A DNA stretch of 64,000 bases from Plazaster borealis (GCA_021014325.1 CM037461.1:2009501-2073500); one strand, 5' to 3'. Positions 1-10,720 are shown, counted from the stretch's first letter. The notes: generated by a model from the sequence alone, not told the origin. Numbers and translations: made by a program.

Positions 1-226
1 AGTCAGTCATAAGAAAATGACTAACGCACATTGAGCCGTTGGTCGAGTTGACATGACATGACTAGAGTTGTTGGCACTTCAACTTCTGTGCGCATGCCCG
101 CTACGTGTGTTAACCATTGGTCCTTGCGCGAACTTAACCCTATATGATTTGATGGTGACCACACGAACGAACTACATGTATATTTATTATGTTACCAAAA
201 GGTGTAAAAATTCAAATAATATCATC
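1..226. other. Unannotated left edge
   Basis: I see no gene or recognisable repeat here. The stretch is presumably intron of the isochorismatase-domain gene whose exon begins at 888. Confidence 0.4.
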
Positions 227-820
227 AATACTTCATAGTAATTAATAATAATTTAATAATAATAATAATAATATGGATTTAAAAGGCGCACTTCTCCAGA
301 AAACCGATCAAGGCGCCTACACAGAAAGAAAAATATTATACAATGTGGATATTAATTGTAGTTAAAGTAAACCTATGTAAGTCTATGTAAACAAGTGAGA
401 CTTCAGTTTCCTCTTGAAGTTGTCGAGTGATGTTATTTTGCGAAGTGTGACAGGGCGCTTATTCCACAGGGCAGGAGCAGCTTTGGCAAAAGCACGGTCT
501 CCATATCGGATTGTTCTTGATCTTGGTTCTACCAACAAGTGAGATCCTGCAGACCTCAGAGCACGACTGCTTTGCTTGGTGGAGACGAGTTCACGAAGAT
601 ACTGCGGGGCGTGTCCGTGCAGAATCTTGAACACAAGGAGGCAGATTTTGAAGGTGATCGTCTTTGCAATGGGGAGCCAATGTAGGCATCTTAGGACAAG
701 CGAAATGTGGTCGTATTTTCTGGCTTGGACAACGACTCGAGCGGCATTATTGTGTACACGTTGCAGATGAGAAATAGATGTAGCTGGAAGCCCAACCAAG
801 AGCGAGTTGCAACAATCCAA
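227..820 (-). mobile_element. 5'-truncated LINE, reverse transcriptase C-terminus and 3' tail
   Basis: On the minus strand a 145-codon open frame (820-383) matches the C-terminal end of CR1/L2-like non-LTR retrotransposon ORF2. It has a LQRVHNNAARVV segment, HISLVLRCLHWLPI, then FKICLLVFKILHG, GDRAFAKAAPALWNKRP and a terminal FKRKLKSHLF before the stop. This is the usual order downstream of the polymerase palm. The catalytic motifs are missing, so the copy is 5'-truncated and dead. Downstream on the minus strand come a GCGCC-containing 3' UTR and an ATT-rich tail (about 241-275), typical of LINE 3' ends. It sits in the intron just upstream of the exon at 888. Confidence 0.85.
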
Positions 821-887
821 GCGTGAAAACCTTAAAAAATGTTGTTTTTGTTTTGATTTTATAAATTTGTTTTCTCTTGTGGTACAG

Positions 888-1134
888 GACTTGGTCCAAC
901 AGTTCCGGAAATTGGAGTAGACCCAGAAACCGATTTAATCTTCGCGAAGACGTGCTTCACTATGTGTCTTCCACAGGTTGAAGAGAAGTTAAAGGAGATG
1001 GGAACGAAATCTGTGATTCTTTGTGGAATAGAAACACAAGCTTGTATTCAGAAGACAGCGTTGGATCTCTTGGAACGAGGGCTAGATGTTCATATTATTG
1101 CAGACGCTTGTTCCTCCAGAAGTATGGTTGACAG
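888..1134 (+). CDS. ISOC2: Isochorismatase-domain protein (ISOC2/ISOC1-like), penultimate exon
   Basis: This internal exon encodes about 82 residues of the cysteine-hydrolase fold of isochorismatase-domain proteins. The acceptor is the AG at 886-887 and the donor is GTACGG at 1135. The first two bases complete a split codon; the frame then reads [12 protein letters not shown], continues through [11 protein letters not shown] and [20 protein letters not shown], and ends at [11 protein letters not shown]. In this family a Lys in the FxKTxFSM region and a Cys in GIExQAC form the catalytic triad with an upstream Asp; the Lys and Cys equivalents are visible here. The exon ends in phase 2 and joins 3108 to restore Arg. 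GIE, QAC and DACSSRS are closer to ISOC2 than ISOC1 as I recall them. The substrate of animal ISOC proteins is not well established. Earlier exons, including the catalytic Asp, lie outside the window. Confidence 0.9.
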
Positions 1135-1205
1135 GTACGGATTGTTTAGATTTTAACAAAGAAAAATTGTCTAGAGCAGGATTTGAACTAACGACCTCAG
1201 GATTA

Positions 1206-1494
1206 AAGCAAATGTACAACATTGGTAATTGTCAAAGACCAGTATCCACACTTGATGTGGCCCAACATACATGAAATAACAAACCTGTGAAAATCGGTCT
1301 TCGGAGTCATGAGAAAACAAAATATATATTTTTTCACTGTTTTCAAACATCAGATTTTTCACCAGTGAAAAAGACTTTGTTTTACTCATTTCAAGGGAAA
1401 TGTTCCACCATAACCATCTTTATACCATGTAAGTTATGTGCAAATCTGTGAACATTTATATTTTCAACCTTACCAATGTTGTACACACCCTTTA
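1206..1494. mobile_element. MITE family C, inside the tRNA-like repeat
   Basis: Termini are GTACAACATTGG on the left and CCAATGTTGTACACACCC on the right. The interior matches the copies at 17535, 42262 and 50746 (TGTGAAAATCGG, TTTTCACTGTTTTC, ACCATCTTTATACCATG). The right end is followed by TTTAA, and the host repeat normally reads GATTAACG here, which is consistent with insertion at TTAA. Confidence 0.75.
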
Positions 1495-1508
1495 ATGTGC
1501 CGGCGCTC

Positions 1509-1686
1509 AGAGTGTTAACCAAAGGGGTGTCTGGGTGCATTTTGGACACCCTGTTTTAAATTTGGTCACCCTGTTTTATCTGTCATTTAAACGTAAATGT
1601 ATTGTAAGTGAACAAATTTGAATGTGTCCCAGTTTTTAAATTTCCAGCAAATTTGGACACCCTTATACCAAATTAGGGCAAACCTT
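1509..1686. mobile_element. Element T, flanked by a 10-bp direct repeat
   Basis: About 178 bp with GGACACCCTGTTTTAAATT and complementary GGTGTCC segments. It is flanked by the identical 10-mer GCCGGCGCTC at 1499-1508 and 1687-1696, a convincing target-site duplication inside the tRNA-like repeat. Relatives are at 31955-32115 and 51862-51978. Confidence 0.7.
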
Positions 1687-2240
1687 GCCGGCGCTCTACC
1701 AACTGAGCTATCTAGCCCTATGTTGGCGGTCTCCCTATTTTGTCAATATCTTTGTTCGGGGGGTGCCAGTCAGAAGCCATTCAACCTTTAACTGCCGTAG
1801 AGCAAGGGATCACACCCAAGTTTACGATACAACCTGGGAAGCGGCAGCCAGGGGATCACCTTTTTTTATTTCAAACATAAAGCAATAAAACAAAAGGGAA
1901 ACTGACTGGGTAAATTTTTAAAAAATTGGGGTTGAATGAAGACAAATTGACTACATGTAGAGCAGGATTTGAATCAACGACCTCCGTATAAATAAATTAC
2001 ATAGTCAGGGTTTTCCTTTTGTCAGGAAACACAATAAAGTGTACCACTTTTCTTCCGTCCATTAGCAGTTTTTCCAATGGCTGTAACTTGTTTAAAACAC
2101 CCACAAGTTTTCCAAAATGTGAATGGACATGCAGGCTTAATACTGAAACAAATCGAATTTAATTCTCTCAAATTTTAATTAAACAAATTGATAGAAAAGT
2201 TTTTTTAGAGGCAAAGACTTTTTAATACCGAAATGTTTAA

Positions 2241-2594
2241 AGGCATCGAACACATTTGGTAATTGGAGCCTATTGTTTGTTTCAAACCTGTATTGTTGTA
2301 GATATAAAACTAACCTGTGAAAATTTCATTTCAAAAGGTGATAGCGTTTTTGAGATATTGCCGAAAATCTGGAGCGGTTATGTCAACGCAGGAAGAATAA
2401 TCTGCAATTGGAATACACTCTCAGATTTAAATGTTTTGGGGGATAAAAAGTGATATCTTTTTCCATAACCGCAGTACTTTGAAGTGAAAAGTTTCTCAAA
2501 ATGCATTATACTATCCAAAGCTGCTGTACTTCTTACCAAGTAAGTTTTTATTGCCATTAATTATCAGAGTCATTACCAAACGTGTACGACGCCT
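2241..2594. mobile_element. MITE family B (B2 type)
   Basis: Starts AGGCATCGAACACATTTGG after TTAA (2237-2240) and ends ACCAAACGTGTACGACGCCT before TTAA (2595-2598). The interior matches the other B copies (AACCTGTGAAAATTTCATTT, GAAGTGAAAAGTTTCTC). The central palindrome is mostly deleted. Lies in the ISOC intron. Confidence 0.85.
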
Positions 2595-2697
2595 TTAACA
2601 CTGAACGTGTTTTTTGCACATTGAATGCTAAAAATGAACAGAAAATTATGATGTTTGTTTAGTAACTGATACGATTTGTGTACATTCTGCTACATAA

Positions 2698-3056
2698 CAA
2701 TTAAAATTTATAAGGCGCTATTCCATCAAGATCATAGTGCACATAAAAGCAATTAACATGGAAAAAGGTGATTCTTAAGAGCTTTACAAAATGTAGATAA
2801 ATTAACAGATTCCCTAATGACAGTAGGAAAATTGTTCCAAATCATTGGCCCAGCTACACTGAAAGCTTTTTGACCAAGAACTTTGTTTGCTCGAGGGACA
2901 TTCAAGCGAGTGATGTCAAGTGTGGACCAAAGAAATCATGGTGGAGTGTAATGTGACAGTAAAGTGGAAATATATCGCGGAGTAGTTTTGTTCAAGCCTT
3001 TAAAAACAACAAGAGCAATCTTAAAATGAATTCGTTCTCTAATAGGTACGCTCAGG
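2698..3056 (-). mobile_element. LINE 3' end, reverse transcriptase C-terminus
   Basis: No long Met-initiated frame is present, but the minus strand translates to the C-terminal signature of CR1/L2-like ORF2: ITRLNVPRANKVLGQKAFSV, then AGPMIWNNFP and FCKALKNHLFPC before a stop. It is followed by a short 3' UTR with GCGCCTTATAAATTTTAAT. It is a different subfamily from the copy at 227-820 and is heavily 5'-truncated. It lies in the intron between the two ISOC exons. Confidence 0.8.
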
Positions 3057-3107
3057 CTATTTATTGTTCACTGTTTTGTACATGTATATTTTTGTTCACT
3101 TATTTAG

Positions 3108-3270
3108 GATGTATGGCATTGAGAGACTGCGTCAGAGTGGTGCCTTTATAACCACCAGTGAGGGAATGATGCTACAGCTCTTAGGAGATGCTAAACATCC
3201 ACACTTCAAAGAAGTCCAGAAACTAATCCAAACTTCAGCACCTGATTCAGGACTCCTGAGCAAAATGTAG
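3108..3270 (+). CDS. ISOC2: Isochorismatase-domain protein (ISOC2/ISOC1-like), last coding exon
   Basis: The acceptor is TTTAG at 3103-3107. The first base G completes the Arg codon split from the exon ending at 1134. The frame reads [20 protein letters not shown], then [18 protein letters not shown] and [11 protein letters not shown], and stops at TAG 3268-3270. This is the C-terminus of ISOC proteins: an (A/I)xERLxxxGAFxTTSE helix-strand pair, a HPxFKExQxLI helix and the PDSGLL end. The C-terminal SKM resembles ISOC1, while GAF and the GDA of LLGDA resemble ISOC2. The two exons give roughly the C-terminal 135 residues of a protein that is usually about 200-300 residues long. Confidence 0.92.
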
Positions 3271-3661
3271 AGCTGAGCCTTTGTCAAATTAAAAAGGAGT
3301 GATTTTCATCTAATCAAAGATTGTGACGTAATTCCCCAAAATAAAGAATGAAACAAACAAAAAATGTTACATTATATTTTAAACTGTAAACCAGTTTTTT
3401 TAAATTGTAATGAGATGTGATCTTGAAAGCTGATTTATGCAAGTTGGTGGTGTTTATTTTCTCTGTTTTTTCTGTCATTGAATCACTTTCTGAATGGTGA
3501 TCCCATAGAGATACATCCCAAAATAAGAAATTAAAGTTGGCACAAAATTGCTTTGTGCTTGAATGTAAATAATTGCATAAACAATGGTGCCGAGTTATTC
3601 AATATGCAATAATTATTATATTGTACAATAATTTATTTTATGTATAACAAAATGTAATAAA
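3271..3661 (+). other. ISOC2: Probable 3' UTR of the ISOC gene with candidate poly(A) signals
   Basis: After the stop there is AT-rich sequence without recognised repeats. AATAAA hexamers occur at 3340-3345 and 3656-3661; either could direct cleavage. Which is used cannot be told without transcript data. Confidence 0.5.
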
Positions 3662-3931
3662 CAGCTGATAAATGTTTGATTTTCTTGTGTCATTTTTGCC
3701 TGTTTTGTTTTGTAAACTGTTTTGTTATTGTTTTGGGGGTTTTATTGGCACCAACACAAATCGTAGCACGAAGGCCAACATTTAATGTTACAAAAAAGTA
3801 CATGAAGAGGTAAAAATACGAACTTCAAAAAAAAGGGGCCAGTGCCCATTTTCATAGAGCTGCTTAAGCAGAAAATATTGCTTAACAATGTACTGCTAAG
3901 CAGAAATGAGCAGGATACCAGTCACAAATTG

Positions 3932-4333
3932 TGATGCAATCAAGCTAAATGAGTCGTTTGTCGGAAATAAAGTATGGATAAAACAGGCCAACAGAGGTGA
4001 AATTTTCAAAATTATTTAATATTTGTTTTGTAAATTTAAATGCCAAAATATATCTTATTTTATATTGGCAACTTCCTTCCTAATAAAAATAACATCAAAA
4101 AGGGGTTCAAATTAGCATTGAAAGAAATTTGCCGCTGTAGTTTCAATAAACAACTTGACTTTAAACCCCCTTTTCTCAGTTTCATTCTCTCGAATCTCTT
4201 TGTGTTTCTACCTTCACAGCTTTTCAACCAAAGGTGGTATAAACAAGGGGTTTTAAGAGTATTAAAGCATAGATTATGCTCTTTAGCAAAATGACCTTGG
4301 TCGACATACGACTAATTTTGCTTGATCGCATCA
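3932..4333. mobile_element. MITE family K nested in family I
   Basis: Inverted ends TGATGCAATCAAGC (left) and GCTTGATCGCATCA (right) continue through AAATGAGTCGT and ACGACTAATTT. It interrupts the host sequence CACAAATTGTACATG, which is continuous in the copy near 9650. The flanks ACAAATTG and CAATTG suggest a 6-8 bp target duplication. Confidence 0.75.
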
Positions 4334-4447
4334 CAATTGTACATGTGACCATGGATTTTCTTCCTCCATGATGTGACACAGTAGTTTGGCTGATAACCTT
4401 ATTTTGGTAAGCGTAATATTTTTGTGCTCGGCTACTTTTTGTGCTTA

Positions 4448-4744
4448 AAGGGACACGTTGCCTTGGATCGGGCGAGTTGGTCTATAAAAAGCATTTGTCT
4501 AAAAAAAAAGTGTTTGTAACCGTTTGTTATGAAATACAATTGGTCACAATGACTCCACAAAATGGCCGACCGTGTTAGTTTGCAAAGTAAAGGGAAAACC
4601 ACGCAATTTCGAGGCATATTAATATTGTGTGGATCATTGTATTCTACTTTTATAACGTCTTTCTAACCATAATGCATTTTATAACAAACGGTTACAAACA
4701 CTTTTGTTTTGAACAACTCGTCCGATCCGAGGCAACGTGTCCCT
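4448..4744. mobile_element. MITE family J nested in family I at a TTAA site
   Basis: Near-perfect inverted ends AGGGACACGTTGCCT and AGGCAACGTGTCCCT, flanked on both sides by TTAA (4444-4447 and 4745-4748). The uninterrupted host junction GTGCTTAAGCAGC is seen at 9731-9741. The interior carries TATAAAAAGCATTTG and GTTTGTAACCG with inverted partners. Confidence 0.9.
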
Positions 4745-4770
4745 TTAAGCAGCTCTATGAATTTGGGCCC

Positions 4771-5605
4771 TGCTCCTCACAAGACGGCAATCCAATCAAA
4801 GAAGGAGGGCTTTTTTTTTTATATAACACTGAAGAAAAATATCAGCAGTTCTTAAAAGGTGACCCTGATGAACCACTTGTGCAGAGAGGTTTATTTGCCC
4901 GATTTTTTCTTCAGAAACACAAGTATCAATTTTGAATAAAAAGTCTTCTTTATTTTCTTTCTCTGTCCCAATTTCTTTTCTTCTTGCTGTGCTCGGATTC
5001 CCGTTTTGCCCGAATTTGGGAGGGCGGTTGCCCTGCCCCCCCCCCCCGTCTTACTCCTATGCTAAATCTATAACTCACTCCCCTCTTAGATATGTGGAAT
5101 GGTCCATTCTAGGATATCAAGGAATTTGACTCCCCCCCCCCCCCCCACCCCAGTCCTTAGACTTTGGAGAATTTACTTAATTAGTGATTGTGTGGAATGA
5201 TTCATTGGCCCCTCCCCTCAGTTAGGGGTTGTAAACAATGAATTGTATTAAGCTAAAAGAAACTGAACACTGGGAGAGAAACGGGTTCGCTCCCAGTGCA
5301 TGCTGGGAACATGGAGGAAGGAAATATGGGATGAATAAGCATGAATTTAGAGGCGAATATTATTTTTTGTTCTTGAGAATTAATCTCCTACAAAATAGGC
5401 AATAGCGCCCTCTCATGGATAACCCATTTCAGAAACAAAGGCAAGCGCTCGGCGGCCGCGGGGAAACTTTTTTTTTTGCCTTTCTGCATTTGCCGCACAC
5501 TAACTTTTTTAGAGGCATGTCAAATTCATTTTGGTGGTGTAGGCCTACTCATTTTTCTAAAAATAAAGTCCTCATATGAAAAAATTGCAAGTCTATTACC
5601 TCGTG
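4771..5605. other. No gene recognised; C-rich runs
   Basis: Contains poly(C) tracts at about 5035-5047 and 5131-5150. No supported exon, and no repeat family that recurs elsewhere in the window. Confidence 0.4.
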
Positions 5606-5609
5606 TTAA

Positions 5610-5964
5610 AGGAACGTTACAGAACTGGTAATTAAAATTTTCTTTATGATCACAGATTTACATAAAACTTACACGGTCTTATGATGATGATGTAGAAAAC
5701 ATCCCTAGAAATATTTCTGTCTGATATTCCATATTTGATGAGAAATAAATAAAACTAATTTCCGATTGGAGTTTATCGCTCATGAGCGTTTTATTCGTGC
5801 ATTGTATAACACATGCAAATGTGTAATCGGTTTTTCACTATTTTCTCGTGACCCAGATGGCCGATCGATCTCAAACTTCTACATGTTTGTCAGTTTATGT
5901 ATATGGTGGATTATATGAAGTGCTTACACTGCCAGTTAGCAAATATCAATTTTGTAATGTTCCT
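5610..5964. mobile_element. MITE family D
   Basis: Starts AGGAACGTTACAGAACTGG after TTAA (5606-5609) and ends AATTTTGTAATGTTCCT before TTAA (5965-5968). About 90% similar to the 9252-9607 copy along its whole length, including a central GCTCATGAGC palindrome. Confidence 0.9.
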
Positions 5965-5968
5965 TTAA

Positions 5969-8254
5969 AATGGAGTTAAATGCAATTGTATTCGATACCC
6001 TTCCAGTGCAAACTTAGTGTTCTCATCCAAAACATCCTATGACATCACCCTTTTTGGCCATGGGTCCTGTACATTTTTGTATGGGGGAATGTTTGGTTCA
6101 TTCCTGACTTTCGATGATATTCAATCAAAACAGCCTTGAACTTGACCTTTTGACTGACGAAAAATTACACCTAAGACACATTAGTTGTTGAAATCCCATG
6201 ACGTAATGTTTCACATTTCGCTCTGAAAAAGTCTGACCGATAATAATTATGCCTCACTTATTATAAACATTATTGCTAAGCATGTGAAAGAATGTTTTGC
6301 TTGTATAAGCCCTATTCCGGTAAGCATAATTTTGTTGTGCTTATATAGGTACTTTTCTGCGATCACTAAAAATAAACCGTCCATTTGAACAATTTCTCCT
6401 CCCTTTTTTATGCATGAAAAAAACAACAAAAACAGCATTACAATATTGAGCAAAAAGTAAAGCAAGAGGCAAAATTTTGTGGAATCTTACAGCATTCAGA
6501 AAATCGAAGAGTTTTGCAGGGTCAGCAGGGGGACAAAATCAACATCAAAAACAACCAAAATAGCTACTATTATTAGAGGTATGTTTTGTTTATTGGCGAA
6601 ATAAGCAAAACAAACAAAAACATTTTCTCATGTTTTTAAACCACTGACTAATGGTTTAAAAACACGGTAAAATGCAGGTAAAATGCTAGCTGATCGTTTG
6701 CCTGGTAGCTTTTGTTTTGGGGTTTTTCGCCAAACCTCTAAAATAAAATTATTTTTTTGCCTTATACAAAATTCTAAAAATTGCATAAAAATAGTGACAG
6801 GCACCACCCCATTGTTTCCCCCATCTTGGTCATGTGTACGTCTCCTGTGACCGATACCTCAATGTGTAATCTCAATAATTACAGGTGCCAGACTAAAATG
6901 CGCTTCTAGCCTCAATTTGGCGTTAAAATGCAGGAAATATTAGATGGATACAAAGACACGGAAGTCTATAGGAAGACGATAGTAGATTCGACGAATTAAT
7001 TATGTTGCCTTGAGGCTTGATAAAATGACTCATCGCTGATCGATGGCAGCCCATTTAAACCGACTATAACTGAAGGCCAATGTCATGTAATAATGTGAGA
7101 ATTATGTTCATTTCGTGTCTTCTTGCCGTAGCCAGTCGTTGTACACACGCACGCGTACAAAGACCACTGCACCCATACACTACACACGCAGACATCTTGC
7201 ACATGTCACCGACAGTCGGTTGACAACATAATTTCCTTTTACAGTAGAAACTCAACCTTATCGAGAACGAAAGGCTAAAAAGGAAAGTGAAGGTAAGAAT
7301 ATTCCTTGTACATAACATTCAGCTACTTATAATCTCAACCCTTTCTTAATGAAGCTTAAAAACCAGCTGTGATTTCATTGAACTTTTATGCCGACCACTG
7401 ACTATGGTCAATCACACCGGGAAATTACTGGAGCGTGATTCCAAGAACACACTGACCGGGGAGTCACGCTAGGTCAAGGCGGGGATAGGCGGACAGTGGG
7501 AGGGTGTCCTTCGGAGTCTGGCTTTGTCTTTGTATTTGTTGTTGCCGTCTTAAGTGTGGCTTTTGTTCAGGAAACCCGATGTTTCAGATTGGGGTACCAG
7601 CTTAAATCTTGTAATGTGTCTGATATTCTTGAATGACTAGCTATGCTCAAGTTGAGTTTGACAGTTTCTGCGCGTGGCAATTTGTTGTCCACCATAAATA
7701 TAGAAAACAACAACCCAAATTAAACCAGATTGTTGTCACACCGTGGAATTAAGACTGAGTCCAGTTGGACCACTACACTGAACAGTTTTTTTGTTTATAA
7801 CATTTGAGTAGCCATGCAAGATTTAGTGTTATTTTCAGGTAAGTTTTAAATAATTTTCCATCTTGATTTGTTTGTATTGTATGTTTTTTAATTTTATTAT
7901 AATTTATCAATTAAATTTTTTTTAATTAATAACTTTGTTTTCCAGTTTCATCCTATATTGTCATCAAAAAAAAATGCAATGTTTTCATTCTTATGACCCA
8001 AAATATTAATTCATCATATCCACATAACTTGTCAGTTGTCACGGTGACAGATGTATAACTTCTAAATCAAACTGGCTGTTCCTGCCCCTCCCCCAGCCAA
8101 AAATACCCAACAATCTAAGCTCAAACTGCACCATCAACATTCATCTCGGCCCTGGGTTTCCCTTTTTCTTTCGTTGCCACTCTCCGACTGGACTGTTTTG
8201 TAGTAATTTTTCAGGAGTCCACAAGATTGTCACTATTCTGCACGTACTATGTAT
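5969..8254. other. No gene recognised; small hairpin at 6632-6663
   Basis: Mostly unique AT-rich sequence. A 12-bp perfect inverted repeat, GTTTTTAAACCA and TGGTTTAAAAAC with an 8-nt loop, lies at 6632-6663. A short ATG-led segment (7814-7838) is followed by a consensus GTAAGT. It could be a tiny first exon, but it ends in phase 1, which does not match the RIPOR acceptor at 57513. Confidence 0.35.
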
Positions 8255-8870
8255 TTTCAAGAATCATTTCTCAGATTTCTGAGGGTTGGTGTCCGTTTGT
8301 GAATGGTGCAGCCACAAAGCGGCTGGTACCCGTTATCACCTCGATTAATTTGGATGGATTCTTCGTTCTTTCCTATTTTCTCAACAAGTACATGTAGACA
8401 GTAGACACTTTCAACTGAAACTTCCACAAGTGAATTTTGTTCTTTCTTGATAATTTTGCCTTTAAAGGGAAAGTATACCTTTGGGTTTTGGAACCGTTTG
8501 ATTGTTTTCATCCTATTATGTAGATCTTATAAAAATTTAACTAACCCGTGAAAATATCACCGATATTGCCGAAAATCCAGAGCGGTTATGTCCCCGCAGG
8601 AATCTGTAATTGGAATAATACACAATCTGAGATAGGAATCTGACAGTGTGTTACTAAGATTCCAATTTGTGGGGATAAAAACTGATATCTTTTTTCAAAC
8701 CACATTACTTCGAAGTGAAATGATTCTCAAAATGCTTTATACTATCGAAAGCTGCTGTACTTCTAACCAAGATTTTCATTGCCATTGATTTTATGAGTGA
8801 ATACCATAGGCTACCTTGCCTTTAAATCAGCATTAAATTGACAAAAACCAAATGAACCCTACCTTTAAAG
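8255..8870. mobile_element. MITE family F (left-truncated) with a nested family B copy
   Basis: Shares with 62998-63437, 10855-11143 and 21855-22095 the segments TTTCTGAGGGTTGGTGTC, GTGCAGCCACAAAG and AAATTTGGATGGATTC (approximate). The right end reads AACCCTACCTTTAA. A family B element (8466-8821) with TTAA at both sides interrupts it between TAATTTTGCC and AATCAGCATTA, which are adjacent in the copy near 22040. Confidence 0.75.
8466..8821. mobile_element. MITE family B nested in family F
   Basis: Flanked by TTAA at 8462-8465 and 8822-8825. The interior matches other B copies (ATATTGCCGAAAATCC, GAGCGGTTATGTC, TACTTCGAAGTGAAA), but the outermost termini are diverged. Confidence 0.75.
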
Positions 8871-9205
8871 TTGTAATGTAGGGGCCTACCTAGTATACAA
8901 AATATTGGAACATTTTACGTATGTAATTCTTTTGATCAGATGTAAACCATATATTTTGACCTATTGTTTGAAACACAATGACGTCTGTATGTTTTGCCAA
9001 AAGGAAAGTGACGATCGGATCCATACCGGAATTATCCACCACACATTTCCTCATCCTGAAAAGGTCATGCAACAAACTCCATGTAAAAAAGTGCATTGCA
9101 GACTTTGCTGACACTAACACACTACACCATGAACTTGTTGCTTTTCTTTTTAGCATCAAACATGTCAACATTTCTTGTGGTTTGATGGTAAATCAACACA
9201 GTCCT

Positions 9206-9760
9206 GGGCCCAATTTCATAGAGCTGCTTTAAAAGCAGAAAATATGTTTAAAGGAACGTTACAGAACTGCTAATTAAAATTTTCTTTAAGATCACAGATT
9301 TACATAAAACTTACACGGTCTAATGATGATGATAGTAGAAAACATCCCTAGAAATATTTCTGTCTGAAATGCCATATTTGATGAGAAATAAATAAAACTA
9401 ATTTCCGATTGGAGTTTATCGCTCATGAGCGTTTTATTCATGCATTGTATAACACATGCAAATGTGTAATCGGTTTTTAACTATTTTCTCGTGGCCCAGA
9501 TGGCCGATCGATCTCAAACTTCTACAGGTTTGTCAGATTATGTATATGGTGGATTAGATAAAGTGCTTAACTGTTTTGTTAGCAAAAACCAATTCTGTAA
9601 TGTTCCTTTAACAATTGTCTGCTAAGCAGAAATGAGCAGGATACCAGTCACAAATTGTACATGTGACATGGTAGTTTGGCTGGTAACCTTATTCTGGTAA
9701 GCGTAATTTTGTTGTGCTTAGCTACTTTTTGTGCTTAAGCAGCTCTATGAAATTAGGCCC
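9206..9760. mobile_element. Hairpin MITE family I with nested family D
   Basis: Left end GGCCCAATTTCATAGAGC, right end GCTCTATGAAATTAGGCC. Family D is inserted at 9252-9607. The 9731-9741 junction is the unoccupied counterpart of the family J insertion site seen at 4444-4748. Confidence 0.88.
9252..9607. mobile_element. MITE family D nested in family I
   Basis: AGGAACGTTACAGAACTGC to CTGTAATGTTCCT, with TTAA at 9248-9251 and 9608-9611. The corresponding site in the first family I copy (near 3881) is a single uninterrupted TTAA. Confidence 0.9.
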
Positions 9761-9823
9761 TGACCTTGAATAGGATTTCCCACAATGAAGGCAGGAAATG
9801 ACTTAAATTGTTGGCTGTCGAAT

Positions 9824-10000
9824 CCAGAGTTGTAGTCGAGTCTCTTGTGTCGAGCCTGAGTCCGAGTCTCGAGTCACTTGGTCCGAGTCCGAGTTTGAGT
9901 CTTTTGCCAACTTGACTTCAGTCAAGTCCGAGTCAACGAAATTGTGACTCAAGACGCCGGACTCAAGTTTTAGTCCTGGAATCGAGTCCTACAACTCTGG
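9824..10000. mobile_element. GAGTCC-rich MITE with a target-site duplication
   Basis: Inverted ends CCAGAGTTGTAGTCGAGTC and complementary GAGTCCTACAACTCTGG. The interior consists of GAGTC/GACTC words. TCGAAT flanks it on both sides (9818-9823 and 10001-10006), indicating a 6-bp or longer target duplication. Confidence 0.85.
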
Positions 10001-10154
10001 TCGAATCTGCTCTGAAAAACAGACAAAAAGTTGAATAATATAAAATAATTTGTTTTAACTTATAGGCCTAGTGGGTTGAATTAAAAGAAAATCTTCAGTA
10101 AACTTTGAAGGGCTTGTATACTAGTTTCTCAGAGCTGTCTTCATTGGACAGGCC

Positions 10155-10534
10155 AGGGCTCGAAATTAACACTGGACCACAGGCCAGAGGCCAGTGATTT
10201 TAGCAGCAGGCCAGTAAACTCAAGACCGGGCAGCAGGACAGTAAACTCAAGACTAGACAAGTCCTGCTGTCTTGTGTTTTTCAAGTGAATAATAATACCT
10301 CATTGGGTGATATCTTTGTAAAAAAGATGTTGGCTATGAATCTAATAAATATCTTTCCATTCTGTTGAGTATTTAAGTATACACATTCAGAAGACAAATG
10401 AGATAGATCTTCTCTTGGGTGCTTGTTCAACTTATTTTGATTCTGGTCTTGTAAAATAACTTCTGGTCCAGTACATTTCTTTGTAGAAACAAGCCCTGCA
10501 GTCTTGTGGATTTTCCTCCCAAATTCGAGCCCTG
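10155..10534. mobile_element. MITE family M
   Basis: Ends AGGGCTCGAAATT and AAATTCGAGCCCT. The interior contains GGCCAGTGATTTTAGC, CCAGTAAACTCAAGACC and CAAGCCCTGCAGTCTTGTGG. Other copies are at 46109, 47103, 60835 and 63484. Confidence 0.85.
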
Positions 10535-10537
10535 CAG

Positions 10538-10720
10538 GCATGATAGTCTTCCTACTTTAATCTTATTTCTGATTTTTTGCCTTCAGAAAAATCAGCGAAA
10601 ATGTATTCAAATGGTCTGAAAGGTCTATAAAAGCCTATACCCTACCCAGGACCATACCTGTACAGTAGTTCAGATCTTGTACCTCAATACATGTAATTGT
10701 CCTACTTTTTTCCAAGGTTC
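10538..10720. repeat. Dispersed repeat U
   Basis: CATGATAGTCTTCCTACTTT through a segment resembling AAAGTCTATTAAAGCCTA, to TCCTACTTTTTTCCAAGG. Similar blocks are at 24032-24212 and 40699-40840. No function recognised. Confidence 0.6.

Larger units (their letters stand above)
1166..1985 (-). repeat. tRNA-like repeat, interrupted by two other elements, with a second partial unit
   Basis: Read on the minus strand this is the dispersed repeat that carries an internal tRNA-like module: box A-like TAGCTCAGTTGG near 1700-1712 and a TTCAAATCC-type box B near 1180. The module is cut by a family C MITE (1206-1494) and by element T (1509-1686). To the right is the repeat body (GGAGACCGCCAA complement near 1725, then the GGGATCACACCCAAG segment near 1806). 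At 1930-1985 a second module begins again in the same orientation, so this is part of a head-to-tail dimer. Confidence 0.7.
3841..4770. mobile_element. Hairpin MITE family I with two nested insertions
   Basis: The ends are complementary: GCCCATTTTCATAGAGCTGC at the left and GCAGCTCTATGAATTTGGGC at the right. The short host element (about 230 bp without insertions) is split by element K (3932-4333) and element J (4448-4744). Other copies are at 9206-9760 and, more diverged, at 52143-52380 and 58381-58626. Confidence 0.85.

Noticed and set aside
7814..7838. ATG-led mini-exon MQDLVLFS with a GTAAGT donor
   Set aside because: Ends in phase 1, incompatible with RIPOR exon 2; too short to support.
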